From assembly GCA_009767595.1 (NCBI GenBank), contig VSDK01026432.1, positions 160,394 to 224,393 of the forward strand: 64,000 bases of DNA, given 5' to 3'. The stretch is from Symbiodinium kawagutii. Its lineage: Eukaryota > Sar > Dinophyceae > Suessiales > Symbiodiniaceae. Both the position numbers and the translations under genes were made by a program. Within the stretch, counting starts at the first letter, position 1. Each line of letters opens with the position of its first letter. This document shows positions 49,033 through 57,585 of this stretch, one piece after another. Below the pieces are notes generated by a model. That model had not been told where the DNA came from. It was given only the letters and a program-made list of their open reading frames with translations, and made no database searches.

Positions 49033-49337
49033 AGTTCTTCAACCATTCTTAGTGGGTATTATCCCCTACTCTCAACCACTAAGAAGGGATAATCCTAGGG
49101 AAAGCAACTAACAATTCTTGTTGCCTATGATCCAAACTTATCCCGCAGTGATCCCCTGCTCTTAGCCACTATCAACCACTAGAATCCACTATGATCACCA
49201 CTAGAAACCATGGGGGGTTGATAGGTTTAACCACTAGCAGATATAAACCATACCACTAGGTATCTTTAACCACTAGTATTTATCAACAACTAGTGACTAG
49301 TATGGGTATATAGCCACTACCTAAACCACCACGGTAG

Positions 49338-49462
49338 GCAGATATCTATTTCGAGTCGCCTCGATCTCCATCGACTCGCCCAGGTCTTTGGTAGCTTCGA
49401 AGGAGCAGCGGCGCAGCGATGGGTGGGTCCGTGTTGAGCCGTGGCGTGGCTCGGCGCGGTGG
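49338..49462 (+). CDS. Candidate exon ending at a GTGAGA donor
   Basis: Acceptor CCACGGTAG|G, donor GCGGTGG|GTGAGA. The frame reads RYLFRVASISIDSPRSLVAS then KEQRRSDGWVRVEPWRGSAR. The minus strand is equally open, which weakens the call. Confidence 0.35.
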
Positions 49463-49709
49463 GTGAGAGCCAGGTGGGTTATCCATGCTAGGTGCTTCAA
49501 AAACCATGGGATTTCATAGGGATTTGATAGGGCGTTATAGCCATTAATACTGGATAATAGATGATGATTATAGCTAATTACTAGCATAGTATTGAGCATT
49601 TCTACCTATAACCATATTAGCTATAACCCGTTTAGTAATTAGAAGCAGTTATACGGGTGTATGATGGTTAACACTAGGGCCACTAGGGGACAATCACCCA
49701 TAGATGACA

Positions 49710-49906
49710 ATGGCTAAACAACTACTCTTCATGGTGGTTTCTCAAACCAGTTTGGAGACCCCAAAGTTGCGGTTCCATCTTGAGAACCGCCAAATGAGGG
49801 TGGATGACTTTGGTTGTTGTAATCGTAGGGTTGTAAATGGTCAATGAACAGTTGGTTCTTCCAAACGACTGGTTGCGGTCAACAATTCCGACCTTTTTCT
49901 TCCTAG
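49710..49906 (+). CDS. Two-exon candidate; intron is element A27
   Basis: Exon 1 (49710-49733) MAKQLLFM ends ATG|GTGG at the left end of A27. Exon 2 (49829-49906) after GTTGTAATCGTAG|G reads, in phase 0, GCKWSMNSWFFQTTGCGQQF then RPFSS and a TAG. The intron is 95 nt. The product would be 33 aa, so this may be only part of a gene. Confidence 0.4.
49731..49796 (+). mobile_element. Family A element, shortened to about 66 bp (A27)
   Basis: GGTGGTTTCTCAAACCAG, GGAGACCCC, then CCATCTTGAGAACCGCC; most of the interior is missing. Confidence 0.6.
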
Positions 49907-50290
49907 GCAAGATACTTGCTTTTAGCAATCAAAACCGCCTGCCCTTAAGAGCTTTGGCACCCATTCTGGCCTGTAGCCACTGGTTGCAATCCACGGGATG
50001 AGTAATCCCTTACCCGCCCCCTACAAAGCCTGGCTGAGTCCCCCTACAAACCCTGGCTTGGGCCTGTGCCTGGAAAGGTGGAGACGAGGTATACTGACAA
50101 CTAAGCCACGTGCCAGAGCTGCCTTGGCAAAACTTACATAAAACCTACATTGTATTTTAGATTGTGTGAGGGTTTCGCCAGCAAAGAAAGGCCGACATCG
50201 ACCATTCTGGTCCTTGTCCAAATGAATGTTGGTGTCACCCCCTAAAGTCGCTGATCAACTGCTCCTGGTTATTTAGCAACTGGATCTCGC

Positions 50291-50482
50291 ATGATACAAA
50301 TGCCATGCCGTTTGGCCGTTCTGGCACAGGATGACGCTGTGGTTTCTGAGCCGCAGGAAGCGAGGATAAGAGCTGAAACTGAACCCAACTGTAGGCTTCT
50401 TATTGTGGGATATGGTGGGGCTCACGACCCAATGTGCAACTTATCAACCTACATCACTCGTTGTCAAGAACTTGCTTCATGA
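50291..50482 (+). CDS. ATG-initiated ORF, 63 aa, unknown
   Basis: MIQMPCRLAVLAQDDAVVSE, PQEARIRAETEPNCRLLIVG then YGGAHDPMCNLSTYITRCQE to a TGA. Strong coding character. The next block overlaps its end in another frame. Confidence 0.45.
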   Translation: MIQMPCRLAVLAQDDAVVSEPQEARIRAETEPNCRLLIVGYGGAHDPMCNLSTYITRCQELAS

Positions 50483-50628
50483 TCACCTCAAAGGCCACCA
50501 ACCTGACCAGTCCCCTCGTCATCTCCGGCCTGCTGCGGTCGCACGCGCGGCAATACCCGCGTGAGCGACCGAAGTTGTGGCTTTGGAGTTGTTTCATTCA
50601 GCGCCTGTCGGGCGCAGATGCCATGTGA
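50434..50628 (+). CDS. Candidate coding block, unknown
   Basis: From an ATG at 50479: MITSKATNLTSPLVISGLLR, SHARQYPRERPKLWLWSCFI, QRLSGADAM and a TGA. A GC-rich core. CATTCAG inside could be an acceptor for a separate last exon. Confidence 0.4.
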   Translation: MQLINLHHSLSRTCFMITSKATNLTSPLVISGLLRSHARQYPRERPKLWLWSCFIQRLSGADAM

Positions 50629-51078
50629 AACATTGGCCCACCGCAGCTCGAATCCTGAAGATGATGGTTCTTGTTGGCAAAACAACAGCAGTGGTGTGAC
50701 ACCAACAAACAATCTGGCCAGTGCAGGTGCTCGTTATTGAGGCTACTGGTGATCAAATGTCTGTGGGTATTCTTGAAGTTCTTGTAGGAAAAACTGACGG
50801 TCATTGTCAAAAGACCATTAGTGCTTCGAAATCCGCTTGATTTTGTTTGTTTGGTCTTGCTGGTTGTCAGACAACATGCCTGGTTCATCCTGTTTCTGTG
50901 TTTTTCTTGGCACGATGCTAGCAGCATCTAGCTGCTGCTGACCATTATTGTAGATCATTGAGTAATAAAGCTATAGATTTAAAAAGAACTATAAGAGTCA
51001 ACTGTTCATTGTTAGATTCAATTGTATCATCTAAGTCCATGCAAAGCTGACAACTGTTAGAGTAAGGAAGCTCATCAT

Positions 51079-51336
51079 GTGTGGAACGAGCTGGGTGAAT
51101 CGCAGCGCCGTTTGACAATACATTTTTCATGGCCAAACGGCAGTGGATTGGCGCCGCTGAAATCCTTCAAAAGGCCTCGCAAGGTGAGGGATCTGACGGT
51201 GAACAACCAACATAGCGGGGTCCCCAGCGGTTACTTGTCCAACTTCTCCATTGGGATGTTGCTCAACAACAGTGACAATGAGCTGCGTGAATCTTTCGGA
51301 CCATACGCCAGCTGCCCAGTAGCTTATTATCGTTAA
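51079..51336 (+). CDS. Candidate coding block, 85 codons, probably two exons
   Basis: The ORF reads WNELGESQRRLTIHFSWPNG then LSNFSIGMLLNNSDNELRES. A different frame at 51129-51184 (MAKRQWIGAAEILQKASQ) ends at a GTGAGG donor, so the first half is better explained by that frame plus an intron. The second half (51216-51336) is the more secure part. Confidence 0.4.
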   Translation: MWNELGESQRRLTIHFSWPNGSGLAPLKSFKRPRKVRDLTVNNQHSGVPSGYLSNFSIGMLLNNSDNELRESFGPYASCPVAYYR

Positions 51337-51398
51337 CCACCACTATGAATGATGATCCATCGTTTGTATTAGCTTGGTTTTCACCAATGCCCAAGTGA

Positions 51399-51602
51399 AT
51401 GTTGAGAACTCAAAAGCTCTTCAACAAATTCTGCAAAGATAATCCCTTCCTTCCACTGAATTTGTCAGACCCAAGTGAGAATCAAAATCCATACAGGAGA
51501 TCAGTAGAAGGGCAAACTTCGGATTCTTCAAACACGTCAGTTGAACGCAACATTTGCAATGAGACATTTTGGAAGCTTCCTCGCAGTAAAGGCTCAAAGT
51601 AA
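51399..51602 (+). CDS. ATG-initiated ORF, 67 aa, unknown
   Basis: MLRTQKLFNKFCKDNPFLPL, NLSDPSENQNPYRRSVEGQT then SVERNICNETFWKLPRSKGS to a TAA. Polar, Asn/Ser-rich, protein-like. Confidence 0.45.
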   Translation: MLRTQKLFNKFCKDNPFLPLNLSDPSENQNPYRRSVEGQTSDSSNTSVERNICNETFWKLPRSKGSK

Positions 51603-51658
51603 GTCATCCAAAAATTGCGAAGGGCTCAAAGTCTAAAGCACGCATCCAGGATCCAGGT

Positions 51659-51850
51659 TCAGCTATCACGGTAGTCAGAAGTTTCACTTAGCAGCCTGAA
51701 TGCCATGATTTGGGGCGTAGCAATATCCCAGAGGCGGATTTCATGATCAACTGGAGGCACCATGCATCCCTCGAGACGGTCATTTCTAATAAGGCTTTCA
51801 CAGCCTCTCTCACTGGCTTTGATTTGGGTATGGTCCACAGCAAGCATCAT
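51659..51850 (-). CDS. Possible WD40-like exon on the minus strand
   Basis: The minus frame contains GCMVPPVDHEIRLWDIATPQ. D-x-x-IRLWDI resembles the end of a WD40 blade (beta-propeller, protein interaction). Only one partial blade is visible and another minus frame is also open, so this is a weak call. Confidence 0.25.
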   Translation of the reverse strand: MMLAVDHTQIKASERGCESLIRNDRLEGCMVPPVDHEIRLWDIATPQIMAFRLLSETSDYRDS

Positions 51851-52224
51851 TAGAAATTTTGCTTCACATGAGGCATGTCAAGCACCAAATGTTGAAAAGG
51901 ATAATGAGTGGTCAGGGTTCTGAACGGTCAGTGTGGGTTCCTGAGTGATAACTAGAAGTAGGTCCAGCCCAACTGCACGGCAATGGGCGACCAGTTGTCA
52001 GGCGCCGAAAAGCGAACTCAGACTCTGGGACTGGTTGGGGTCGTCCATTCGTTGGGGGGGTAATGTTGCATGATGCCAATCAGGAGGTGCCAGATATGCA
52101 ACTGTCAGGATACAGTGATACATATGATGATGTGAATCAGTCTGATACATAACAACAATTTATAGATAGATGTATACGTTGTTTCATGTTTTGATACATC
52201 GTTAACGTACAAAGAGAATCGTAA

Positions 52225-52310
52225 AGATGTGTGTGAGTATGTATGTATATATATATATTTATGTATACATATGTGAATATACATATTTAAACATATATGC
52301 ACATATGCAT
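52225..52310 (+). repeat. TATG/CATA-rich microsatellite
   Basis: ATGTATGTATATATATATAT and nearby ACATATGTGAATATACATAT words. Confidence 0.6.
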
Positions 52311-52510
52311 GTGTATGATATGACATATCTATATGAACATAAACCACATACACCCCCGAGACCTACCTTTCGCGTTGGTTTCATGGTATTTACATTGTTT
52401 TATGCTTATTTTGGGGTATGAATTTTAAGGCATTATTTTTGGATAGTCCAATTAACATTCTCTCTGGCATATCTTCTGACAAGTACTAATGGTTTACATT
52501 CAAGAAGATA

Positions 52511-52789
52511 GCAAACTTTGCAAAGTTGAGTCCAAAAGTCAGGATTGAAGATTGAAGATTGAAGATGCAGAAAAGACTTCTTCAATCCAGGATTGAAGAT
52601 TGAAGATTGAAGATATAGACAGGACTTCTTCAATTCATGATCTTCAATCTTCAACCCTGGATTGAAGAAGTCCTCTCTATATCTTCAATCTTCAATCTTC
52701 AATCCTGGATTGAAGAAGTCGTTTCTACTTCAATCTTCAATCTTCAACCCTGGATTCCAAAAACTTTGCAAGCTTTGCAAAGTTCGTTG
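52511..52789 (+). repeat. Long imperfect inverted repeat built of GATTGAA units
   Basis: Arms 52587-52634 and 52661-52708 are complementary over 48 bp with one mismatch around a 26-bp loop. Weaker complementarity continues outward (ACTTTGCAAAG at 52514 and 52778). The arms are themselves GATTGAA tandem repeats. Confidence 0.8.
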
Positions 52790-52860
52790 GGTTCACTTCT
52801 GAAAGAACATAGGGTTCGCATGAATAGAGAGAAACCCCCATACAGGATACCATAGCAGGA

Positions 52861-53137
52861 GCAGGGTAAATCATAGCTTTTGTGGCTAGGTCGTAGATCA
52901 TGAGAACAGAAGGTGTTGAAAACACAGAAACATCGAGGGATAGTCCATTAAAAAACACTTTCAGGGAGGGAATAGACATAGCAGGCTAAAACCATGGAAA
53001 ATCATTTGATGTGAGTACGTGAACAGCATGGGAAAAATGTACGCATCCGAGGTGGAAAGCATAGTGATATTGTGGGAAATGCAGCAGAGTGAAAATGCAT
53101 AACAACACCATAGGAAATGCATGGGGAGAGGTTGGCA
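52861..53137 (+). repeat. Direct duplication, copy 1 (277 bp)
   Basis: Matches 53714-53990 at a constant offset of 853 with five mismatches seen and no indels. Confidence 0.9.
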
Positions 53138-54190
53138 TTAGTTGGGGGCAACAAAACAATAGTCTAGGTTGCCAATGAAAGCAGAAGGTGGGGATGGCAT
53201 GAATTGAGACCAAAACCACATGCAGTGTATTCTAATGCTGATAGCTTGGGAAACCAGGAACAAAATGTAGTGAGACCACAAAAGCAACAAGGGGTAATAT
53301 AAGACTGTCTTTTGGGTATAGCATATTTGTAGCAAGAAAGAAAAAGTCATGGAAAAGTGCTTGCTAGGAGCAATTGAATGGCATGTAAACAATCGAAATC
53401 TTGGGTGGAGAGCAGAAGAATTTCATGGGAAATGAAAGAATCAAAAGAGAGATGATAAGAATACTATCAAACCATGGAGAAAGATTCGCACAACATGGAG
53501 AAAACAAAGGAATAGTATTGGATGCAATGGGAATGAGGGATAGGAAAGGTTGCAAAAATACCATAGAAATAATATAGGAAAAGATTGGCCCTATTTGGAG
53601 GAAAGCACAGGGATCATCTAGGATGCAATGGAAACCTTCTGAAGAGATATAATTATGGATAGCATGAACAGAGCCAACCCCCCTATAGAGGGGATGGTAC
53701 AGTAACAGTTATAGCAGGGTAAATCATAGCTTTTGTGGCTAGGTCGTAGATCATGAGAACGGAAGGTGTTGAAAACACAGAAACAACGAGGGATAGTCCC
53801 TTAAAAAACACATTCAGGGAGGGAATAGACATAGCAGGCTAAAACCATGGAAAATCATTTGATGTGAGTACATGAACAGCATGGGAAAAATGTACGCATC
53901 CGAGGTGGAAAGCATAGTGATATTGTGGGAAATGCAGCAGAGTGAAAATGCATAACAACACCATAGGAAATGCATGGGGAGAGGTTGGCACTATTTGGTG
54001 AAAAGCAAGGGAATTGTTCGTGACGGGGAAAACCGACCGACAGTTTGGGACGCCATTTATGCGAGGGAAAGGCACATTTTGTTGGCGAATGAACAGGATT
54101 GGCGCTACTTGGGGAAGGCACATGGGAATAGTCTGGGACGCCATGGAACCCCTGTGGGAGAACAGAGGAGTAACACCAATTGAGACAGGA
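53000..54190 (+). repeat. Array of diverged modules (GATTGGC.CTA.TTGG.GAAA..CAC.GGGAATA)
   Basis: At least five related modules near 53130, 53465, 53582, 53983 and 54090 share TTGGCACTATTTGG- and GGATGCAATGGGAA-like words. The frames inside are not convincing. Confidence 0.5.
53714..53990 (+). repeat. Direct duplication, copy 2 (277 bp)
   Basis: See copy 1 at 52861-53137. About 98% identity implies recent origin or gene conversion. Confidence 0.9.
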
Positions 54191-54334
54191 ACACAATAAA
54201 TATTGTAAAGCTAATGGCTTGATCATTGTGAACCTCTATTGCAACACCTGCATCGACAAATGTATTGTTCAAGGTGCTCGTCATGCTGGTGAAGGGCATC
54301 AAAAGTAGTCTCGGGGGGCGTGGGGAGTAGCATA

Positions 54335-54440
54335 TCTCTATATATAATTATATATTCATATATAAGATAATATATTGCATATATGTTCTTTGTACATATA
54401 CATACAAATATAGCATTTATATATATATATATGTATATAT
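54335..54440 (+). repeat. AT-rich (ATATA)n tract
   Basis: TATATATAATTATATATTCA and a (TA)n at 54419-54432. Confidence 0.7.
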
Positions 54441-54458
54441 GCAAACGTGTGTGCGCAG

Positions 54459-54589
54459 ATTCCTTCATGCTGGGTGCATTTCTGTTCACCCGCGCCCCGA
54501 GGAAGCGCCGGAAGATCATGGCCCAGTTGGAGCTGTGTGGTTTGGACAAGGTGGCTACGGTGGTTGGCAAGTTGGGAAGGGCGATGTGA
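54459..54589 (+). CDS. Candidate terminal exon, basic
   Basis: After GTGTGTGCGCAG the frame reads SFMLGAFLFTRAPRKRRKIM then AQLELCGLDKVATVVGKLGR and a TGA. GC-rich in an AT-rich setting. It resembles no family I know. Confidence 0.45.
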
Positions 54590-54599
54590 CCGGAGCATC

Positions 54600-55175
54600 A
54601 AAATAAGCATCATGAAGTATCAATGGACCATCAATGCATAGTATCAACCATCAATGATCAACCATCGTCATCAAGTATTTAGGAGGATCAAGCAACGTGA
54701 GAAGTATCAACCATCAATGAAAAGTATCAATCAAGCGTTGTTAAGCAGATTGAGGAGGAATTTATCAAGCATCAAGTGAGTATCAACTGTTGGCTGATCA
54801 ACCATCAATGAATATTATGAACCAACTTGATGGATCGACCAGAAGTGAGAATTATCAACCGTCAATGAATAGGAATAGTATTCAACCATCAATGAATAGT
54901 ATCAAATATCATTGGATGTTAAAAACCATCATGAAGCATTCTCAACCATCACTAATGATTATCAACCATCACTATTCATTATGGACAACCACTAAGCACT
55001 ATCAACCATCATTCAGCATTATCATCTAATTTTCAACAATCACTATTCATTTTCAGCAACCACTATGCACTATCAACCATCATTCAGCATTATCATCCAT
55101 CACTAATACTTATCAACCATGTCTAATTACTCATTGTCAATCATCATTAGGCGCTATCAACCATCACCTCTTGTC
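54600..55175 (+). repeat. Degenerate TATCAACCATCAATGAATAG repeat
   Basis: About 25 imperfect units of ATCAACCATCAMT, the same theme as 2727-3062 and 56280-56505. Confidence 0.7.
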
Positions 55176-55285
55176 AATAGCAAGTTGCATGTGGTAAAGT
55201 AAATGGCTGATATGAGGGTGGATGGATCTGGTTACTTCGGGGGTGAGTCGAAAAGAAATGGGGTAAGACTTGGAACATCAAACCT

Positions 55286-55653
55286 ATGATCAACTTTTCT
55301 TGGAAGCTACAGGCTGGTGGACTAAGCTGCAATGGAGAATCACCACAACAGGAATTCCCGACAAACCAGGATAGACGGGTGATGTTCTTTTTTTCGTCAT
55401 GTTTGTTTCGTAATTCTGTGCCCGATGATGAATCTTCGTGTGGCTCTGAAGACAACCTTCACCGTGCAAGATGGTGGTTTTTTTAAAATAGGGGAACCTC
55501 GTAATGTCCGGTTTATTACTATAAATGATCAAAAAATGATGATTTGGGGGGTCCCCTATTTTGAGAAACCACCAAAATGAAAACAAACCAAGACTCTGGA
55601 TCCCAAACAGGCCACATGTAGATGCGGCAACGTTTGGGTTTTCTTGCGCATAG
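55286..55653 (+). CDS. Two exons joined across element A28
   Basis: Exon 1 reads SCNGESPQQEFPTNQDRRVM then RNSVPDDESSCGSEDNLHRA and ends AGATG|GTGG at the left end of A28 (55473). Exon 2 after ATCCCAAACAG|G (55611) reads, in phase 2+1, WPHVDAATFGFSCA to a TAG. The intron is 137 nt. The acceptor was chosen partly to keep the frame open. Confidence 0.4.
55470..55576 (+). mobile_element. Family A TIR element, copy A28
   Basis: GGTGGTTTTTTTAAAATAGGGG-type left end to CCCCTATTTTGAGAAACCACC; reverse interior. Confidence 0.75.
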
Positions 55654-55684
55654 GTCAGGGCTGACTTGTTTCTGAGCGTGTCAG

Positions 55685-56087
55685 ATGAGCTTTGGAGCCC
55701 ATGTGGGGAACATGATGAATCATTATGAACCACCATCTATAGTCTCCCTTGTCAATCCCTGGGAAATAACAATTGTCAACTCCATTTCATTTCCTACGAA
55801 CGGCATGGACCATTTCAAGCTATCAGTCCCTGCTATCAACAGTTGCTTTGTCCTTAGTCAGTCATGGCTTACCCTTATCCAATGCGTCGGGGTTTCTCAA
55901 AATAGGGCACCCCCAGAAATGGCTGGTGCATTACTACTAATGATTAATACTGGATGATTTTGGGGTCACCCCTATTTTGAGAAGCCCCCACATGGTCTTT
56001 TGTTATTCCCAGGTCACCCTCACCCGCTACTATATTCCTTATCAAAGATCCACCATCCACCATTTTATTCTCTTTTGTCAGTTGTGA
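55685..56087 (+). CDS. Two-exon candidate gene; intron is element A29
   Basis: Exon 1 (55685-55891) starts with ATG: MSFGAHVGNMMNHYEPPSIV, NSISFPTNGMDHFKLSVPAI and SQSWLTLIQCVG. It ends GGG|GTTTCTC at the left end of A29. Exon 2 (56013-56087) follows a textbook acceptor (CTTTTGTTATTCCCAG|G) and reads, in phase 0, VTLTRYYIPYQRSTIHHFIL, FCQL, TGA. The complete ORF is 93 aa. The intron of 121 nt is element plus 18 nt. Unknown function. Confidence 0.6.
55887..55994 (+). mobile_element. Family A TIR element, copy A29 (intronic)
   Basis: GGGGTTTCTCAAAATAGGG to CCCCTATTTTGAGAAGCCCCC; reverse interior. Confidence 0.75.
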
Positions 56088-56279
56088 ATCATCAACCATT
56101 GTAGTCAACCATTGTTCTTGTTAGGAGCCTTGCCCAAGCTGTTTAACATCGTCCCAAGTAGTACAAGTGTAATTCTTTACTACAATCAATCATTCTAGCC
56201 ACTATGGTTGGTGATTACGGAGCTTCCTATGGGTTATAACTCATAACTCATAACCCTTGTCTTGGACTATCAGGAGTCA

Positions 56280-56505
56280 CAATAGTCAACCATTGTGAAC
56301 TGCATCAACCATGCATCATGATTAATCATTGTCTAAGCACTAAAGTCCTCATGATTGACCATTCATCATGATTAACCATTCCTCATGATCAACCATTCAT
56401 CATGATTAGCCACTGTCAACCATACATCTTGTTGCTTAAAGGTATGGTTGTTCCATTCATCATGATTATCCACTATCAATCACTGTCAACCATTCATCAT
56501 GTTTT
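56280..56505 (+). repeat. Degenerate ACCATTCATCATGATTA repeat
   Basis: About ten units of TCATGATTAACCATTCA. Confidence 0.7.
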
Positions 56506-56529
56506 TCACCACTGCCACTGCAGCTGCAG

Positions 56530-56679
56530 GAGGCCAATCGCTTGATGGTCGAGGCTTCCTCTTCTGCGCTAACGGCCAGCAGTTGCCAGCAGCTTTGCGA
56601 GAAGCTATTGAGGTGCAGTGCCGCGGTGAACGCCCATATGAGACGCCAGGGTTTGGCATCCGGATGTAACCAGGGGTGA
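56530..56679 (+). CDS. Candidate exon, Ala/Ser/Leu-rich
   Basis: Acceptor ACTGCAGCTGCAG|G. It reads EANRLMVEASSSALTASSCQ, QLCEKLLRCSAAVNAHMRRQ and GLASGCNQG to a TGA; likely helical. GAG|GTGCAG inside is an alternative donor. The minus strand is open but less natural. Confidence 0.45.
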   Translation, partial: EANRLMVEASSSALTASSCQQLCEKLLRCSAAVNAHMRRQGLASGCNQG

Positions 56680-57110
56680 AGGTTGGGGCGTATGATGTTG
56701 AATCTATGGACATTTCTGGGATCAATGGTGCTTCATTGTGGTTAAATTGATGGCTGATCCTGCTCAATGGTGGGTAAGAATGATGATTAGTGACAATCAG
56801 TGCTGATCATGGTCAATGATGCTGAATGATGGCTAAAACACAGCTGAAAGTGGCCAACTAATGATAGTCAATGATGGAAATTGGTCGACCCGGATGGTTA
56901 ATGATGGCTAATCAGCTTGCTCCTCAATGCTAAGAATGAAGAATGAAAGCATTGATCGATCTTGAGTGGTGAGCACGTTTTGAGGTCCTGTCAACACAAC
57001 CAACTTCCTGGTGTGAGCAATGCTGAAAGGTGACGCCGATACCAGGATACCAATTTGCGATGAGTTTTTGATGGTTCGGTAGCGATGGACGACAACCTAT
57101 GGTAATGGTG
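56680..57110. other. No clear gene; TGATGGTTAATGATGG-like repeats
   Basis: Dispersed AATGATGG words and no convincing frame. Confidence 0.4.
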
Positions 57111-57112
57111 GT

Positions 57113-57458
57113 ATGATGTGGTATGGTTGGGGTTGGGGATGTGCGATAAGCACCACCTGCTGTCCCGTTGGGATTGCTGCTTCAAAGTGTCTAGTTGCTG
57201 CTTTCGGTCATCGTTGGTTGGAATATCGCATTGAATATATGGTGGTTTCTCAGAATAGGGGTACCCCCCAATCATCCATTAGTAGTCATTTATAGCAATA
57301 AACCAACCAGTTTTGGGGCTCCCCATTTTGAGAACCTATAGTGGTAGCTGATGGTCTTTGGGAATCGTACGGTAGGATGATCTTGGATGCTCAGCAGGGA
57401 TAGCGGGATCAATCCCTAGCACGATTTTTTGTGCGCTACAAGCGCTATAACCCATACG
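57113..57458 (+). CDS. Two exons around element A30, second ending at element A31
   Basis: Exon 1 to 57241 reads STTCCPVGIAASKCLVAAFG and HRWLEYRIEYM, ending ATG|GTGG at the left end of A30. Exon 2 (57404-57458) after CAGGGATAG reads, in phase 0, RDQSLARFFVRYKRYNPY and ends TACG|GTGG at the left end of A31. Downstream, the frame could continue after CCATACAAG (57567). The first intron is 162 nt. The product is unknown. Confidence 0.45.
57239..57346 (+). mobile_element. Family A TIR element, copy A30 (intronic)
   Basis: GGTGGTTTCTCAGAATAGGGG-type left end to CCCCATTTTGAGAACC; forward interior. Confidence 0.75.
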
Positions 57459-57563
57459 GTGGTTTCTCAAAATAGGGGTACCCCTAAATCATCCATTAAT
57501 AGTCCTTTATAGTAATAAACCAACCATTTTTTGGGGTACCCCTATTTTGAGAAAGACCCATAC
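57453..57563 (+). mobile_element. Family A TIR element, copy A31 (near consensus)
   Basis: GGTGGTTTCTCAAAATAGGG to CCCCTATTTTGAGAAAGAC, with near-perfect inverted ends and a forward interior. CCCATAC lies outside both ends, the clearest target-site duplication in the window. Confidence 0.85.
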
Positions 57564-57585
57564 AAGCATGGTTCATAACGTTTGC

